Shown here one piece after another: positions 38,627-47,342 of a stretch of 64,000 nucleotides of DNA. The DNA lies in the NCBI GenBank assembly GCA_963774945.1, contig CAVZHA010000007.1, positions 842,806 to 906,805 of the forward strand. The letters are read 5' to 3'. The DNA comes from Trebonia sp963774945 (GTDB taxonomy: Bacteria; Actinomycetota; Actinomycetes; Streptosporangiales; Streptosporangiaceae). The notes under the pieces are model-generated. The model was not told where the DNA came from, did no database searches, and was given only the letters and a program-made list of their open reading frames with translations. Made by a program: the position numbers and the translations under genes. Position 1 is the stretch's first letter; each line of letters starts with the position of its first letter.

Positions 38627-40412
38627 GTGAGTCTGGTCGCGGAACGGACGGGTATCACCGGCCGGCCGCGGTCCGCCGCGCGCGGGTCGTTCGGCCGCCT
38701 GCTCGCGGCGATCGCGGCCGGCGCGGCGGCGGTCGGGCTGTTCGCCTGCTACCTGCGGCTGTCGGCGACGTTCGCGGCCGGGTCGGACGGCGCGTCCAAC
38801 GCGCTCGAGGCCTGGGACCTGCTGCACGGCAACTGGCTGCTGCGCGGCTGGACGCTGACCGACGTCTCCTTTTACACCACCGAGCTGCCCGAGTACGCGG
38901 TCGTCGAGCTGGCGCGCGGGCTGCACCCGGACGTGGTGCACATAGCCGCCGCGATCACCTACACGCTGCTGGTGCTGACGGCGGCCGCGCTCGCCCGGGG
39001 CCGGGCCCGAGGCGCGCGAGGGCTGGGCGCGCGCGCTGATCGCGGCCGGCATCATGCTCGCGCCGCAGCTCGGCAACGGCGTCCACGTGCTGCTCGCGCA
39101 GCCGGATCACGTCGGCACCCAGGTGCTGCTGCTGGCGATCTTCCTGCTGGTCGACCGCGCGCCGCGCCGCTGGTACACGGTGGCCGCGCTCTGGGTCCTG
39201 CTGACGGCCACCGTCGTCGCCGACAAGATCGCGATCGTGGACGCGGCGGTGCCGCTCGCCTTCGTGGCGGTGCTGCACGCGATCTGGGCGAGCACCGCCA
39301 GGAAAGGGCGGCGGGCGGAGCAGCCAGGCCTGCGGGCCGGCCGTTCGCTGGTCGGCGCGTGCCCCGCGCGCTGCGGGGGCAGTGGTTCGAGCTGTCGCTC
39401 GCCGTCGCGGCCGGCTGCGCGGTCGGCGCAGGCCGAGCTCATCATCACCGGCATCAGCCGGCTCGGCGGGTTCGCGCTGATGCCGATGGAGACCGGCCTG
39501 GTGACACCCGGCCGGCGTTCCCGTACACCTGTCGATGACGCTGCGGACACGCTCAACCTGTTCGGCGCCGACGTCGGGGCGGCCCAGCCGGGACCGCAGA
39601 CGGTCTTCGCCTGGCTGCACGCGCCCGGGGTCGCGCTCGCGGCGGCGGCGATCGGCCTGCGGTCTGGCGGGTGCCCGGCCGGGCGCGACCTGATATCCGA
39701 CGTGCTGGCCGTCGGCCTGGTGGTGAACCTGGCCGGCTTCGTCGCCAGCGTCATCCCGGCCACCCCGTTCGACGCCCGCGAAATGGCCGCCGCCCTGCCG
39801 TACGGCGCAGTGCTGGCCGGGCGGGTATTCGGCCCGTGGCTGGCCAGTCCGCGGCCGAACAGCTCACGGGTCGCCCGGTCGCTGGCGATTCCGGTTCAGC
39901 GCCGGGGGTGGCGGCGCTGGTGCTGGCGGGCGGCTGCCAGCTGGCCGCGCTCGGCTACGAAGCGACCCAGCCGGCCGCCGTCAGTCCCGAGCAGGCCCTG
40001 GCCGGCTGGCTGGCGGCCCGCCACCTGACCACCGGGCTCGGCACCTACACCGAGGACAACATCACCACGCTGGACAGCGGCGGCGCGGTGCGGCTGCTGA
40101 CGGTCTCCTGGCATCCGCCGGCCGAGGCGGCACCGTGGCCCGGCTCTACCAGTCGTCGGCGTCCTGGTACGACCCCGGCACCGGGTACGCGAACTTCGTG
40201 GTCACCGGACCGCCGACGGTACCGCCGACCTCATCCCGCGGGCCGAGATCCTCGCCCTGGCCGGCCCGCCCGCCCGGACCTACCGGTTCGAGTCGTTCAC
40301 GATCATGGTCTGGAACGAGAACCTGCTCGCGCTCCTCGCCGCCCCGCCCGTCTCGCACTCCCGGGCGACATCGGCCATCTCTGACACGGGTCACCCACGC
40401 AATTGGGGCTGA
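38627..40412 (+). CDS. large multi-pass membrane protein, unknown (many frameshifts)
   Basis: About 594 residues from GTG 38627. The N-terminal part has a TM (LLAAIAAGAAAVGLFACYLRL), then SDGASNALEAWDLLHGNWLLRGW and FYTTELPEYAVVELARGLHPDVVHIAAAITYTLLVL. Further helices follow (QVLLLAIFLLVDRA, VAALWVLLTATVVADKIAIVDAAVPLAF, DVLAVGLVVNLAGFVASVIPATPFDAREMAAALPYGAVLAGRVFGPWL). The C-terminal 130 residues are soluble, with ARHLTTGLGTYTEDNITTLDSGG and YRFESFTIMVWNENLLA. It resembles the predicted polytopic membrane proteins of actinomycetes with glycosyltransferase-like loops, but I do not recognise the family. Frame changes near 39015, 39355, 39500, 39690, 39890, 40130 and 40220. Confidence 0.65.
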
Positions 40413-40758
40413 GTCAAATGAAGTCGGGGACTCCATTCGGCGCGGTCAATGGCCTAGGTCAACGGGGTAAAGCGAGTCGCCGCGAAGGCGGCACGCGGGG
40501 ATTTGGGCGCGCAAATCATGGCGCCCTGGCGCACAACGGAAAGCTCTGCCCGTTTGTCGGTGCGGCACAGCCGGCTAATGCCTGCGGAGCAGGTGTTGAC
40601 ACGCCCTTAGCTGGTTTCTAGCGTGAACGCTACCTGCTCGCCGAGGCCGATCCGGCAGCCGAAAAGGAACTGCACGCCGGCCTTTAACGAGAATCCGGCC
40701 CGGGTGATCCCCGTGCTCGGCACCATCCGCTGACAAGACCCCTGCCGGAGGACACCCC
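40413..40758. other. 346-bp region upstream of core MetE gene
   Basis: No gene I trust (a short open frame at 40403-40621 has no family features). It contains a GCCGC-GAAG-GCGGC hairpin (40479-40492), a CCTGC-GGA-GCAGG hairpin, the promoter at 40596-40624 and about 130 nt of leader. I found no B12 box or known SAM riboswitch pattern in the leader. Confidence 0.5.
40596..40624 (+). promoter_or_regulatory. promoter of core MetE gene
   Basis: TTGACA (40596-40601), a 17-nt spacer and TAGCGT (40619-40624) make the best vegetative-type promoter in the window. Transcription would start near 40631 and leave a leader of about 130 nt before the GTG at 40759. Confidence 0.65.
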
Positions 40759-41977
40759 GTGACCATCGAGAGCAATGACGCGCCCCCCGAGTCGACGATT
40801 CCGGCCGATCATCGGGGAATCATCCCCCGGGGCGGAGACAACCCCGGGCGGACACGGTCGGCAGCCTGCTGCGGAACGACGCGGTGGTCCGCGCCGCCCG
40901 CCGGGCCAGCCCGGCCGACGCCGCGCTGCTCAACGACGCCGTGCGGGACGCGATCATGCTGCAGGAGGAGATCGGGCTCGACGTCATCACCGACGGCGAG
41001 GTGCGCCGCGTCTCGTGGGCGCAGACGCCCCGGTTCGTCGACGCGTTCGCGGTGTCGGCCGAGACCGACGCCGACGCCCGCTCCGGGACCGGGTCGGCGA
41101 CTGAATCGGCGGCGCTGAACTGGCGCGGCGGCGGCACCGGGGTGTTCGGCGCGCCGGCGGGCGGGCGGCCGCCCGGGTACCCGGTGGTGGTCCGCCGGGT
41201 CGCGACCGCGCAAGCGGATCGGGGACATGACCGCGGAGTACGCGTTCCTCGCCCGGTACGCGCGGGCCAGGACCAAGTTCACCATGGCCGCGCCGAGCTA
41301 CCATCGCCGTTACTGGTCCCCCGCCCGCTCGGCCGCCGTCTACGACTCGTGCGAGGAGTACCTGACCGAGGTCCGCGACTACCTGCGCTCGGTGGTGGCC
41401 GGGCTCGTCGACGCTTGGCTGCGATTACATCCAGCTCGACGCGCCGAACTACGGCTCGCTGTGCGACCCCGATACCCGCGCCGCCATGGTGGCGGCGGGC
41501 CGCGACCCGGAGGCCGAGCTGGCGTTCGACGCGGCCCTCGACAGCTCGCTGTTCGACGGGGTGACCGGGGTGACGTCGGCGCTGCACGTCTGCCGGGGCA
41601 ACGGCCCGGCCGGCGCGTGGCACTCGGCCGGCGGCTACGGCGTCATCTCCGCCGCGCTGTTCCCCAGGCTGGCGATGGACCGGCTGCTGCTCGAGTACGA
41701 CTCCGACCGGTCGGGCGGGTTCGAGCCGCTGCGCGACGTCCGCGAGAGCGCGACGGTCGTGCTCGGCCTGCCGACCACCAAGTCGCCCAGGCTCGAGTAC
41801 GACGACGACGTGCTCGCCCGGATCGCCGAGGCGGCGCGCTACAAGCCGCTGGACGAGCTCGCGCTGTCCACCCAGTGCGGCTTCGCGTCGGTCCCGGTCG
41901 CCAACCCCGTCACCCCGGCCATCCAGCGGTCCAAGCTCGACCTGGTGGTCCGGCTCGCCCGCCGGGTCTGGGGCTAA
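40759..41977 (+). CDS. core MetE-like methyltransferase (frameshifts)
   Basis: About 405 residues from GTG 40759, with GGAGG about 8 nt upstream. It is the C-terminal (catalytic) half of cobalamin-independent methionine synthase as a separate protein. Marks: VGSLLRNDAVVRAAR, GLDVITDGEVRRVSW, FTMAAPSYHRRYW, CDYIQLDAPNYG, HVCRGNG (zinc His and Cys), LLEYDSDRSGGFEPLR and STQCGFAS (third zinc ligand). Stand-alone core MetE proteins lack the folate-binding domain and use other or unknown methyl donors. Frame shifts near 40820, 41210 and 41415. The stop overlaps the convergent VOC gene by 4 nt. Confidence 0.85.
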
Positions 41978-42373
41978 TCGGCGACCAGCTCCACCTCGAA
42001 GCCGTCGGTGCTCGCGAGGTAGGCCGCGTAGTGCTCCGGGCCGCCGGCGAAGGGATGCTTGTCGGCGAAGAGCAAGGTCCAGCCGTGGGCCGGGCCGTCG
42101 GCCGCCAGCGCATCCACGTCCGTTCTGGTGCCCGCGTGGAAGGCGAGGTGGTTGAGACCAGGGCGGAGGCGGTCGTGCTCGGCGGCGGTCAGGGCCGGCG
42201 ACTGCTCGACCACGATGTAGGCGTCCCCCAGCCGCCAGCTTCGCCCGGCCGGCCAGTCCTGGAACGTCTCGTAGCCGAGCCGGCCGAGCAGCCACCCCCA
42301 CTCGGCCGCCGCGCGTTCGAGATTCCGGTACCCACAGCTCGACGTGATGCAGCCCTCCGGTCACGTCAGCCAC
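41974..42373 (-). CDS. VOC superfamily (glyoxalase-like) protein (one frameshift)
   Basis: About 132 residues from GTG 42373 or 42364. One vicinal-oxygen-chelate module: GGLHHVELWV (metal His near the start), GYETFQDWPAGRSWRLGDAYIVVEQSPAL, GLNHLAFHAGTRTDVDALAADG and YAAYLASTDGFEVELVAD (terminal Glu). Similar small proteins act as glyoxalase, fosfomycin-resistance or dioxygenase-like enzymes; the sequence does not decide. The frame changes near 42330. The 67-bp palindromic element (copy B) lies about 93 bp upstream of its start. Confidence 0.75.
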
Positions 42374-42465
42374 GTTACGACACCGGCAAGAGGCAAAGGT
42401 TGGATTGGGTCTGCGGCCGGAGGTGGGAGTGGGACGGGAGGTGCAGCCAACCGACCGGTCAAGCA

Positions 42466-42532
42466 TGATCACGAAGGATTTTTGTACCTATAAGCTAATT
42501 TTCCTTCGGCAGGATAAAAGCCTTCGTGATCA
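42466..42532. repeat. 67-bp palindromic AT-rich element, copy B
   Basis: Same length and ends as 12651-12717: TGATCACGAAGG (42466-42477) pairs perfectly with CCTTCGTGATCA (42521-42532), then one mismatch and four A-T pairs. The internal ATTTTCCTTC is kept at the same distance. The copies differ by substitutions only, with no indel, mostly in the loop. It lies between the beta-propeller gene and the VOC gene. Confidence 0.8.
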
Positions 42533-42644
42533 CGGAGAACCGCGTGTTGGGCTATGTGGCGAGCGGGATTCAGGGGACGCGAGAGGCCGGAGTGTCCCGG
42601 AATCGCGGTGTTAGGCGGGCGGGCGGAGCGATCGGGCAAGCGTT

Positions 42645-42677
42645 GGGGGCCTGGCCGGCGTCAACGGCCAGGCCCCC
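42645..42677 (-). terminator. terminator of phosphoesterase-propeller operon
   Basis: 13-bp perfect stem: GGGGGCCTGGCCG (42645-42657) with CGGCCAGGCCCCC (42665-42677) and a 7-nt loop. It begins 22 nt beyond the beta-propeller stop on the minus strand. GC-rich with no T-run, as usual in actinomycetes. Confidence 0.8.
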
Positions 42678-42699
42678 GGTGCGATGAGCCCGGATGCGG

Positions 42700-43880
42700 T
42701 TAGGCGCCGGGGGTGAGGGTGGTGGTCATCACGATGCCGGTCGGCTCCTCGCCGTCGCCCGAGTTGGGGTACTCGCCGTAGCCGACGGCGAAGGCGCCGA
42801 CGATGGCGTCGTCGGAGGTGTCGATGACCGACACGTTGCCCGAGGTCAGGCCGCCAACCCAGCAGCCGGCTGCCATCGGGGGTCAGGGCCACGCTGACCG
42901 GGTCGCCGCTGACGGCGATGGTGCTCGTGACCGCGTTGGTCGCCGTGCTGATGACCGAGACCGCGTCGGAGTCGCCGTCGGCCACGTACAGCGTCTGGCC
43001 GTCGGACGTGAGCGCCATCTGCCAGGGCAGCTGGCCGACCGCGATCGTGCGGGTGACGCGGTTGGTCGCGGCGCTGATGACGTCCACCACGTTCCGCACG
43101 TCGTTGGTGACGTAGACGGTGCCGTTCGGTGCGACGGTGACGCCCTCGGGGTTCCCGAGGCCGCCGATCACCGTGACGATCCTGTGGGTGGCGGTGTTGA
43201 TCACGTAGAGGCCGATTGCGGTGGTCACGTAGGCGGTGCCGCCGGAGGGCGAGAAGGCGATTTGCCGGGGATCGGTCCCCCGCAGCGGGATCGTCGCCGT
43301 CACCGTGTTGGTGGCGGCGGAGATCACGCTGAGCGCGCCCAGGGTCGGCTCGCCGGTCTGCGGACCGGTGTCGGCCACCCAGACCTGGCTGCCGTCGGGG
43401 CTCACGGCCACGCCCTCTGGGTTGACGCCGACCTTGATCAGGGTTTCTGGTGTGTCGACGTAGTCGTCCGGGTTAAGCGACTGCGACGGAACCACCGCGA
43501 CCGTGTCGTTGCCGGTGTCGGCGAAGTACAGCGTGTTGCCGTACATCGCCACGCCCTCGTCGGTGGAGCTGTAGTTGGTGTCCGAGGTGCCGGTGCCGGG
43601 CACGGGCGGGTCGGCCACGTTGTACTGCTGGACCTCGTAGCAGTTGTTGGTGTCAACCGCGTCGAACGCCTGGTAGCCGGCGGTCGCGATGTAGGCCGCG
43701 CCGGCCGGGCCGGTGCAGGACGAGGCGCTCAGCCGTGCCTTGTGCGTCTGGCCGGCTCGCCGCGGGGCTGGCGGCGCTCCCCCCGTGGGCGAGCGTCAGC
43801 GAGACGGCGACCGCCGCGACGACGACGAACGCGGTGCCGCCGGCGATGGCCGCGCGGGGGCGGGTGATGCGCGGGGTCAT
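42700..43880 (-). CDS. secreted YVTN/NHL-type beta-propeller protein (frameshifts)
   Basis: About 393 residues from ATG 43880, overlapping the phosphoesterase stop by 4 nt (ATGA). N-terminal signal segment AIAGGTAFVVVAAVAVSLTLAHGG. Repeats of about 42 residues follow, with VAMYGNTLYFADTGNDTVAVV, GVAVSPDGSQVWVADT, LSVISAATNTVTATIPL, GVTVAPNGTVYVTND, VDVISAATNRVTRTIAV and LTSDGQTLYVADGDSDAVSVI, as in lactonase-like propellers. Shifts near 43700 and 42865; the C-terminus ends MTTTLTPGA. By position it is probably a secreted partner of the phosphoesterase. Confidence 0.85.
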
Positions 43881-45391
43881 ACGGTCACGCTCCCGGCGGT
43901 CTTAGCGGTGGAGGCGGGCTTCCCGCCGCGCACCGGCTTGAAGCCCGGCGGCTGGACGGGTGGGGTCTGGCTCGTCCCGGGGACGGGCGGGAGCTGGAAC
44001 TTGAGCACTTCCTTCTCCGCCTGCTCGAGCTGCGCCTTGGTCTCCGGCAGCCGGGGGAACCGGCCGAACGGGGTGGTGCCGAGCGCGCTGGTGAAGTCGC
44101 CGACGGTCTCCCGCCGCCAGGCGGTGATGTTGGGGTTGACCACCCCGGTCACCTGCTCGAGGAGCCGGGTCACGGAGGTGTGGTCGAACGTGTCGTGGCA
44201 GACGTAGCCGCCGACCGTCCACGGCGAGACGATGATGCAGGGGACGCGGAAACCGAGGCCGATCGGGCCCGGCGCGGCCTTCTCGGTCTTGGCCGACGCG
44301 GTGATGTACTCGCCGGGCGTGCCCGCCGGGGCGGTGGGCGGCAGCACGTGGTCGAAGTAGCCGTCGTTCTCGTCGTAGATGAGGATGAAGACCGTCTTCG
44401 CCCAGACGTCGGGGTTGGCGGCGATCGCGTTGACCTTGCTCGCCACGTAGTCCGCGCCGGCGGCCGGCATGAAGTCGGGGTGCTCGGACTGGTAGGAGGT
44501 CGGAAGGATGTACGACACGGTCGGCAGCCGATCGTGGATCGCGTCGTACTCGAACTGCCCGGGCTGGTAGAACTTCATCGCGTTCTGGTACAGCGGCGAC
44601 GAGGTCGACGCGTTCTGGTACTGGTCGAAGTACTCAAGCACGTTGAACCCGTAGTTATCGACCTCCTGGTACACCTTCCAGGACACGCCCGCCGCCGACA
44701 GCATCTCCGGATAGGTCTGCCACGTGTAACCGTCGTCGGGCACGGTGTTGCCGTAGATCGGGCCGCCGTTGGCGCCGGCGGGGTCGATCTGGCCGGTCAT
44801 CAGGTAGAGCCGGTTGGGCCAGGTCGGTCCCATCACCGAGCTGTGGTAGCCGTCGCAGATCGTGAACGCGTCGGCCAGGGCCCACTGGAAGGGGATGTCG
44901 TCCCGCTTGAAGTACGCCATCGAGTACTGCCCGGCGCTGCCGTCGTAGGAGTCGATCGTGGTGTTGATGCGCGAGCTGACGAAGCCGTTCATGGCCCCGC
45001 TGTTCCACGAGTCGTGCTGCGGCGCCCAGTCGTGGTTGGTCGACGGCAGGTTCTGCGCGCTGGTGCTGTGCGTGTCGGCGTGGAACGGGTACAGGTACCC
45101 GTCCGGGTTGTCGGAGTCCGGCTGCTTGAAGACGCCGGGGATGGCCGTGGGATCGCTGAAGCCGCGGACGCCGGGCATGGCGCCAAAGTAGTGGTCGAAC
45201 GACCGGTTCTCCTGCATCAGCACGACCACGTGCTCGATCTGGGAGATGGGCCGAACCGTGCTGCGGTGGCTGAGCACGGATGCGGGAGCGTTGTCGAGAG
45301 CCTTGCGCAGCGCGGGCGGCAAGGCGAACGACGCCAGCACCATCCCGCCCATGGACGCCATCAGCTGGCGTCGGCTCACCTCGATCGTCAA
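43877..45391 (-). CDS. secreted phospholipase C / acid phosphatase family phosphoesterase
   Basis: 504 residues, intact. Start TTG 45391, chosen because AGGAGG lies 6 nt upstream. A Tat-like signal is seen: SRRQLMASMGGMVLASFALPPAL (residues 6-28). PF04185-type marks: EHVVVLMQENRSFDHYFGAMPGVRGFSD (about 53-80), NHDWAPQHDSWNSGAMNGFV, LTICDGYHSS-like segment FTICDGYHSSVMGPTWPNRLYLMTG and IYDENDGYFDHVLPP. The C-terminal tail is Pro/Lys-rich. It would hydrolyse phospholipids or phosphate esters outside the cell and so release phosphate. Operon with the propeller gene and the terminator at 42645. Confidence 0.93.
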   Translation of the reverse strand: MTIEVSRRQLMASMGGMVLASFALPPALRKALDNAPASVLSHRSTVRPISQIEHVVVLMQENRSFDHYFGAMPGVRGFSDPTAIPGVFKQPDSDNPDGYLYPFHADTHSTSAQNLPSTNHDWAPQHDSWNSGAMNGFVSSRINTTIDSYDGSAGQYSMAYFKRDDIPFQWALADAFTICDGYHSSVMGPTWPNRLYLMTGQIDPAGANGGPIYGNTVPDDGYTWQTYPEMLSAAGVSWKVYQEVDNYGFNVLEYFDQYQNASTSSPLYQNAMKFYQPGQFEYDAIHDRLPTVSYILPTSYQSEHPDFMPAAGADYVASKVNAIAANPDVWAKTVFILIYDENDGYFDHVLPPTAPAGTPGEYITASAKTEKAAPGPIGLGFRVPCIIVSPWTVGGYVCHDTFDHTSVTRLLEQVTGVVNPNITAWRRETVGDFTSALGTTPFGRFPRLPETKAQLEQAEKEVLKFQLPPVPGTSQTPPVQPPGFKPVRGGKPASTAKTAGSVTV

Positions 45392-45533
45392 GTCGGACCT
45401 CCTGTCGCCAAAAGCGAGAAAAGCGCACTTGCGGAGGCCGACTTTACGGTCGGGAGATCGCTAGTGGATAACGGCGCAGGAGAACAGCGCGTAAGCGTCG
45501 CGGAAACGCCGCACGAACGCGCTCGGCGCGCGG

Positions 45534-46502
45534 TTACCAGGCCGACTGGTGGAAGGACCAGGCGTCGGCGATGATGTCGCGCAGGTCGGGGCGGGCGGGG
45601 CGCCAGCCCAGCTCGCGCCGGGCCTTGTCGCTGGCGGCGACGCTCGCGGCGGGGTCGCCCGGGCGCCGGGGCGAGAGCTTGACCGGGACCGGGCGCCCGG
45701 TTACCTCGCGGACCGCCTCGATGACCTGCTTGTTGCTGTAGCCGTCGCCGTTGCCGAGGTTGTAGATCTCGTGGCGGCCCGGCTTGATCGCGTCCAGCGC
45801 GAGCAGGTGCGCGGTGGCCAGGTCGGCGACGTGGATGTAGTCGCGGATGCAGGTGCCGTCGGGGGTCGGGTAGTCGTCGCCGTACAGCATCAGCTCGTCC
45901 CGGCGGCCGGCCGCGACGTCGAGCACGATCGGGATCAGGTGCGACTCCGGGGAGTGGCGCTCGCCGAGCGGGCCGACCGCGCCCGAGGCGTTGAAGTAGC
46001 GCAGCGACGCGGCGCCGAGGCCGAACGCGGCGCACTCCCCCGCCAGCATCAGGTCGACCGCGAGCTTGGTGGCCGCGTAGGGGTTATTGGGACGGACGGC
46101 GGCGTTCTCGGCCAGTTTGCCGCCGGCCGCCATCCCGGCCGGGTCGTACATGGACCCGGTCGAGGAGAAGATCAGCCGCTGCGTGCCCGCCGCGCGCATC
46201 GCCGTCAGCACCGCGATCGTGCCGACCACGTTGACGTCCCAGTACAGGTCGGGGCGGGCCACCGACTCGGCGACCTCGATCTTGCCGGCGAAGTGGAGCA
46301 CGCCCTCGAACCCGGCGTCGGCCGTCAGCACCCGGCTGACCTCGTGCACGGAGAGCTGGTGGAACTCGACGCCCGCGGGGATGTTGTCGGCGAACCCGGT
46401 CGACAGGTCGTCGAGCACCTCGACCTGGTGTCCCGCCTCCACCAGCGCGTGCGTCACCACGCCGCCGATGTACCCGGCCCCGCCAGTCACCAGCACCTTC
46501 AC
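45534..46502 (-). CDS. galE: UDP-glucose 4-epimerase
   Basis: 322 residues, intact, ATG at 46502. Extended SDR fold: MKVLVTGGAGYIGGVV (NAD site GGAGYIG at 7-13), VLDDLSTGFADNIP, VLHFAGKIEVAESV, IFSSTGSMYDP and NNPYAATKLAVD (YxxxK catalytic pair), then YFNASGA and the substrate loop THIRDYIHVADL-like CIRDYIHVADLATAHLLAL. It provides UDP-galactose for polymers. The catalytic Ser/Thr region reads SSTGSMYD. No close functional neighbour; monocistronic. Confidence 0.93.
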   Translation of the reverse strand: MKVLVTGGAGYIGGVVTHALVEAGHQVEVLDDLSTGFADNIPAGVEFHQLSVHEVSRVLTADAGFEGVLHFAGKIEVAESVARPDLYWDVNVVGTIAVLTAMRAAGTQRLIFSSTGSMYDPAGMAAGGKLAENAAVRPNNPYAATKLAVDLMLAGECAAFGLGAASLRYFNASGAVGPLGERHSPESHLIPIVLDVAAGRRDELMLYGDDYPTPDGTCIRDYIHVADLATAHLLALDAIKPGRHEIYNLGNGDGYSNKQVIEAVREVTGRPVPVKLSPRRPGDPAASVAASDKARRELGWRPARPDLRDIIADAWSFHQSAW

Positions 46503-46575
46503 CCACGAACCCCTTTCGAGCGGCGGACATGCGGCAGGCGCCGGCGACAGTGCCGACGCCTGCCTGACGATACCG

Positions 46576-47016
46576 CTACTTCTTGGCCATGTTCTTCATG
46601 TCGCCGCGACCGGACTTCATCGCGTCCTTGCCCTTCATCGCGCCGTCCTTCATGGCGTGCGCGCCCTGCTGCGGCACCATGCCGTCGGGCGTGGCCTCGT
46701 CGACGATCTGCGGCAGGATCTTGGCGATGTGGCCGCACATCTCGTCCGGCGACATGCCCTGCTCGTTGGCCATCGCGCGAAGCGCGGCCGGGTCGGCTGC
46801 CTTCTTGATGTCCGCGCCGGTGACCTGCGTGTTCTGACCGTTGGAGACCCAGGACTTGACCTCACGGCCCAGACCCTTGGACTGGAGCGTGGCCATCATG
46901 CCCTGCAGGTTGCTGGCACCGAAGAGCTTGCAGATGGCGTCCATGCCACCAGCCTGCCCGCGCTGACCGCCCATCTTGGTCAGCATGTCCTTCATGTCCG
47001 CGGTGTTCATGCTCAC
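46576..47016 (-). CDS. YidB-like (DUF937-related) protein
   Basis: 146 residues from GTG 47016 (ATG 47010 possible). Met/Gly-rich N-terminus MKDMLTKMGGQRGQAGGMDAICKLFG, then LQGMMATLQSKGLGREVKSWVSNGQNTQVTG and MSPDEMCGHIAKILPQIVDEATPDGMVP, the pattern of YidB/DUF937 proteins. The C-terminal 35 residues are Lys/Met-rich repeats (GAMKGKDAMKSGRGDMKNMAKK in part). Function not established. Cytosolic, intact. Confidence 0.8.
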   Translation of the reverse strand: MSMNTADMKDMLTKMGGQRGQAGGMDAICKLFGASNLQGMMATLQSKGLGREVKSWVSNGQNTQVTGADIKKAADPAALRAMANEQGMSPDEMCGHIAKILPQIVDEATPDGMVPQQGAHAMKDGAMKGKDAMKSGRGDMKNMAKK

Positions 47017-47342
47017 TGTTTGCTATCCCCCGTTGTTGACGTTAGGTAGCAACTCGGCTACCCATTGGCGTTAGCCGATCGGAATATTTCCCAACTGCCA
47101 CACGAGCAACCATCGTCTTTCACGTCCGTCCCTTTCGCCCCGGCGTGGGGGGTCGCGGCGGGGCGTATTTGGGGCTGGAGATAGGCGCTCGCGGGGGTGA
47201 GGCGCCGCGCGAGCGAAGGTGGGGGTGGCGCACGCGGTGGTCGGGGCGGGGCGCAGGAGGCGGGTGGAGGTGGGCGCACGCGGCGCGGGCGGGCGGGGCG
47301 CGGGGCTGTGCACGCGATCCCGTGTCATATACGATCTGTCCG
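47017..47342. other. 326-bp intergenic region before the HPA cluster
   Basis: GC-rich divergent region without a gene or clear hairpin. The only notable site is a -10-like box right before the next gene (see 47330). Confidence 0.5.
47330..47335 (+). promoter_or_regulatory. -10 box of a probable leaderless transcript
   Basis: TACGAT ends 7 nt before the ATG at 47343 and no Shine-Dalgarno sequence precedes that ATG. This spacing fits leaderless transcription starting at the ATG. No clear -35 box is visible 17 nt upstream. Confidence 0.4.

Noticed and set aside
40413..40758. Possible cobalamin or SAM riboswitch before core MetE
   Set aside because: No B12 box and no recognisable SAM-riboswitch core; only small unrelated hairpins.
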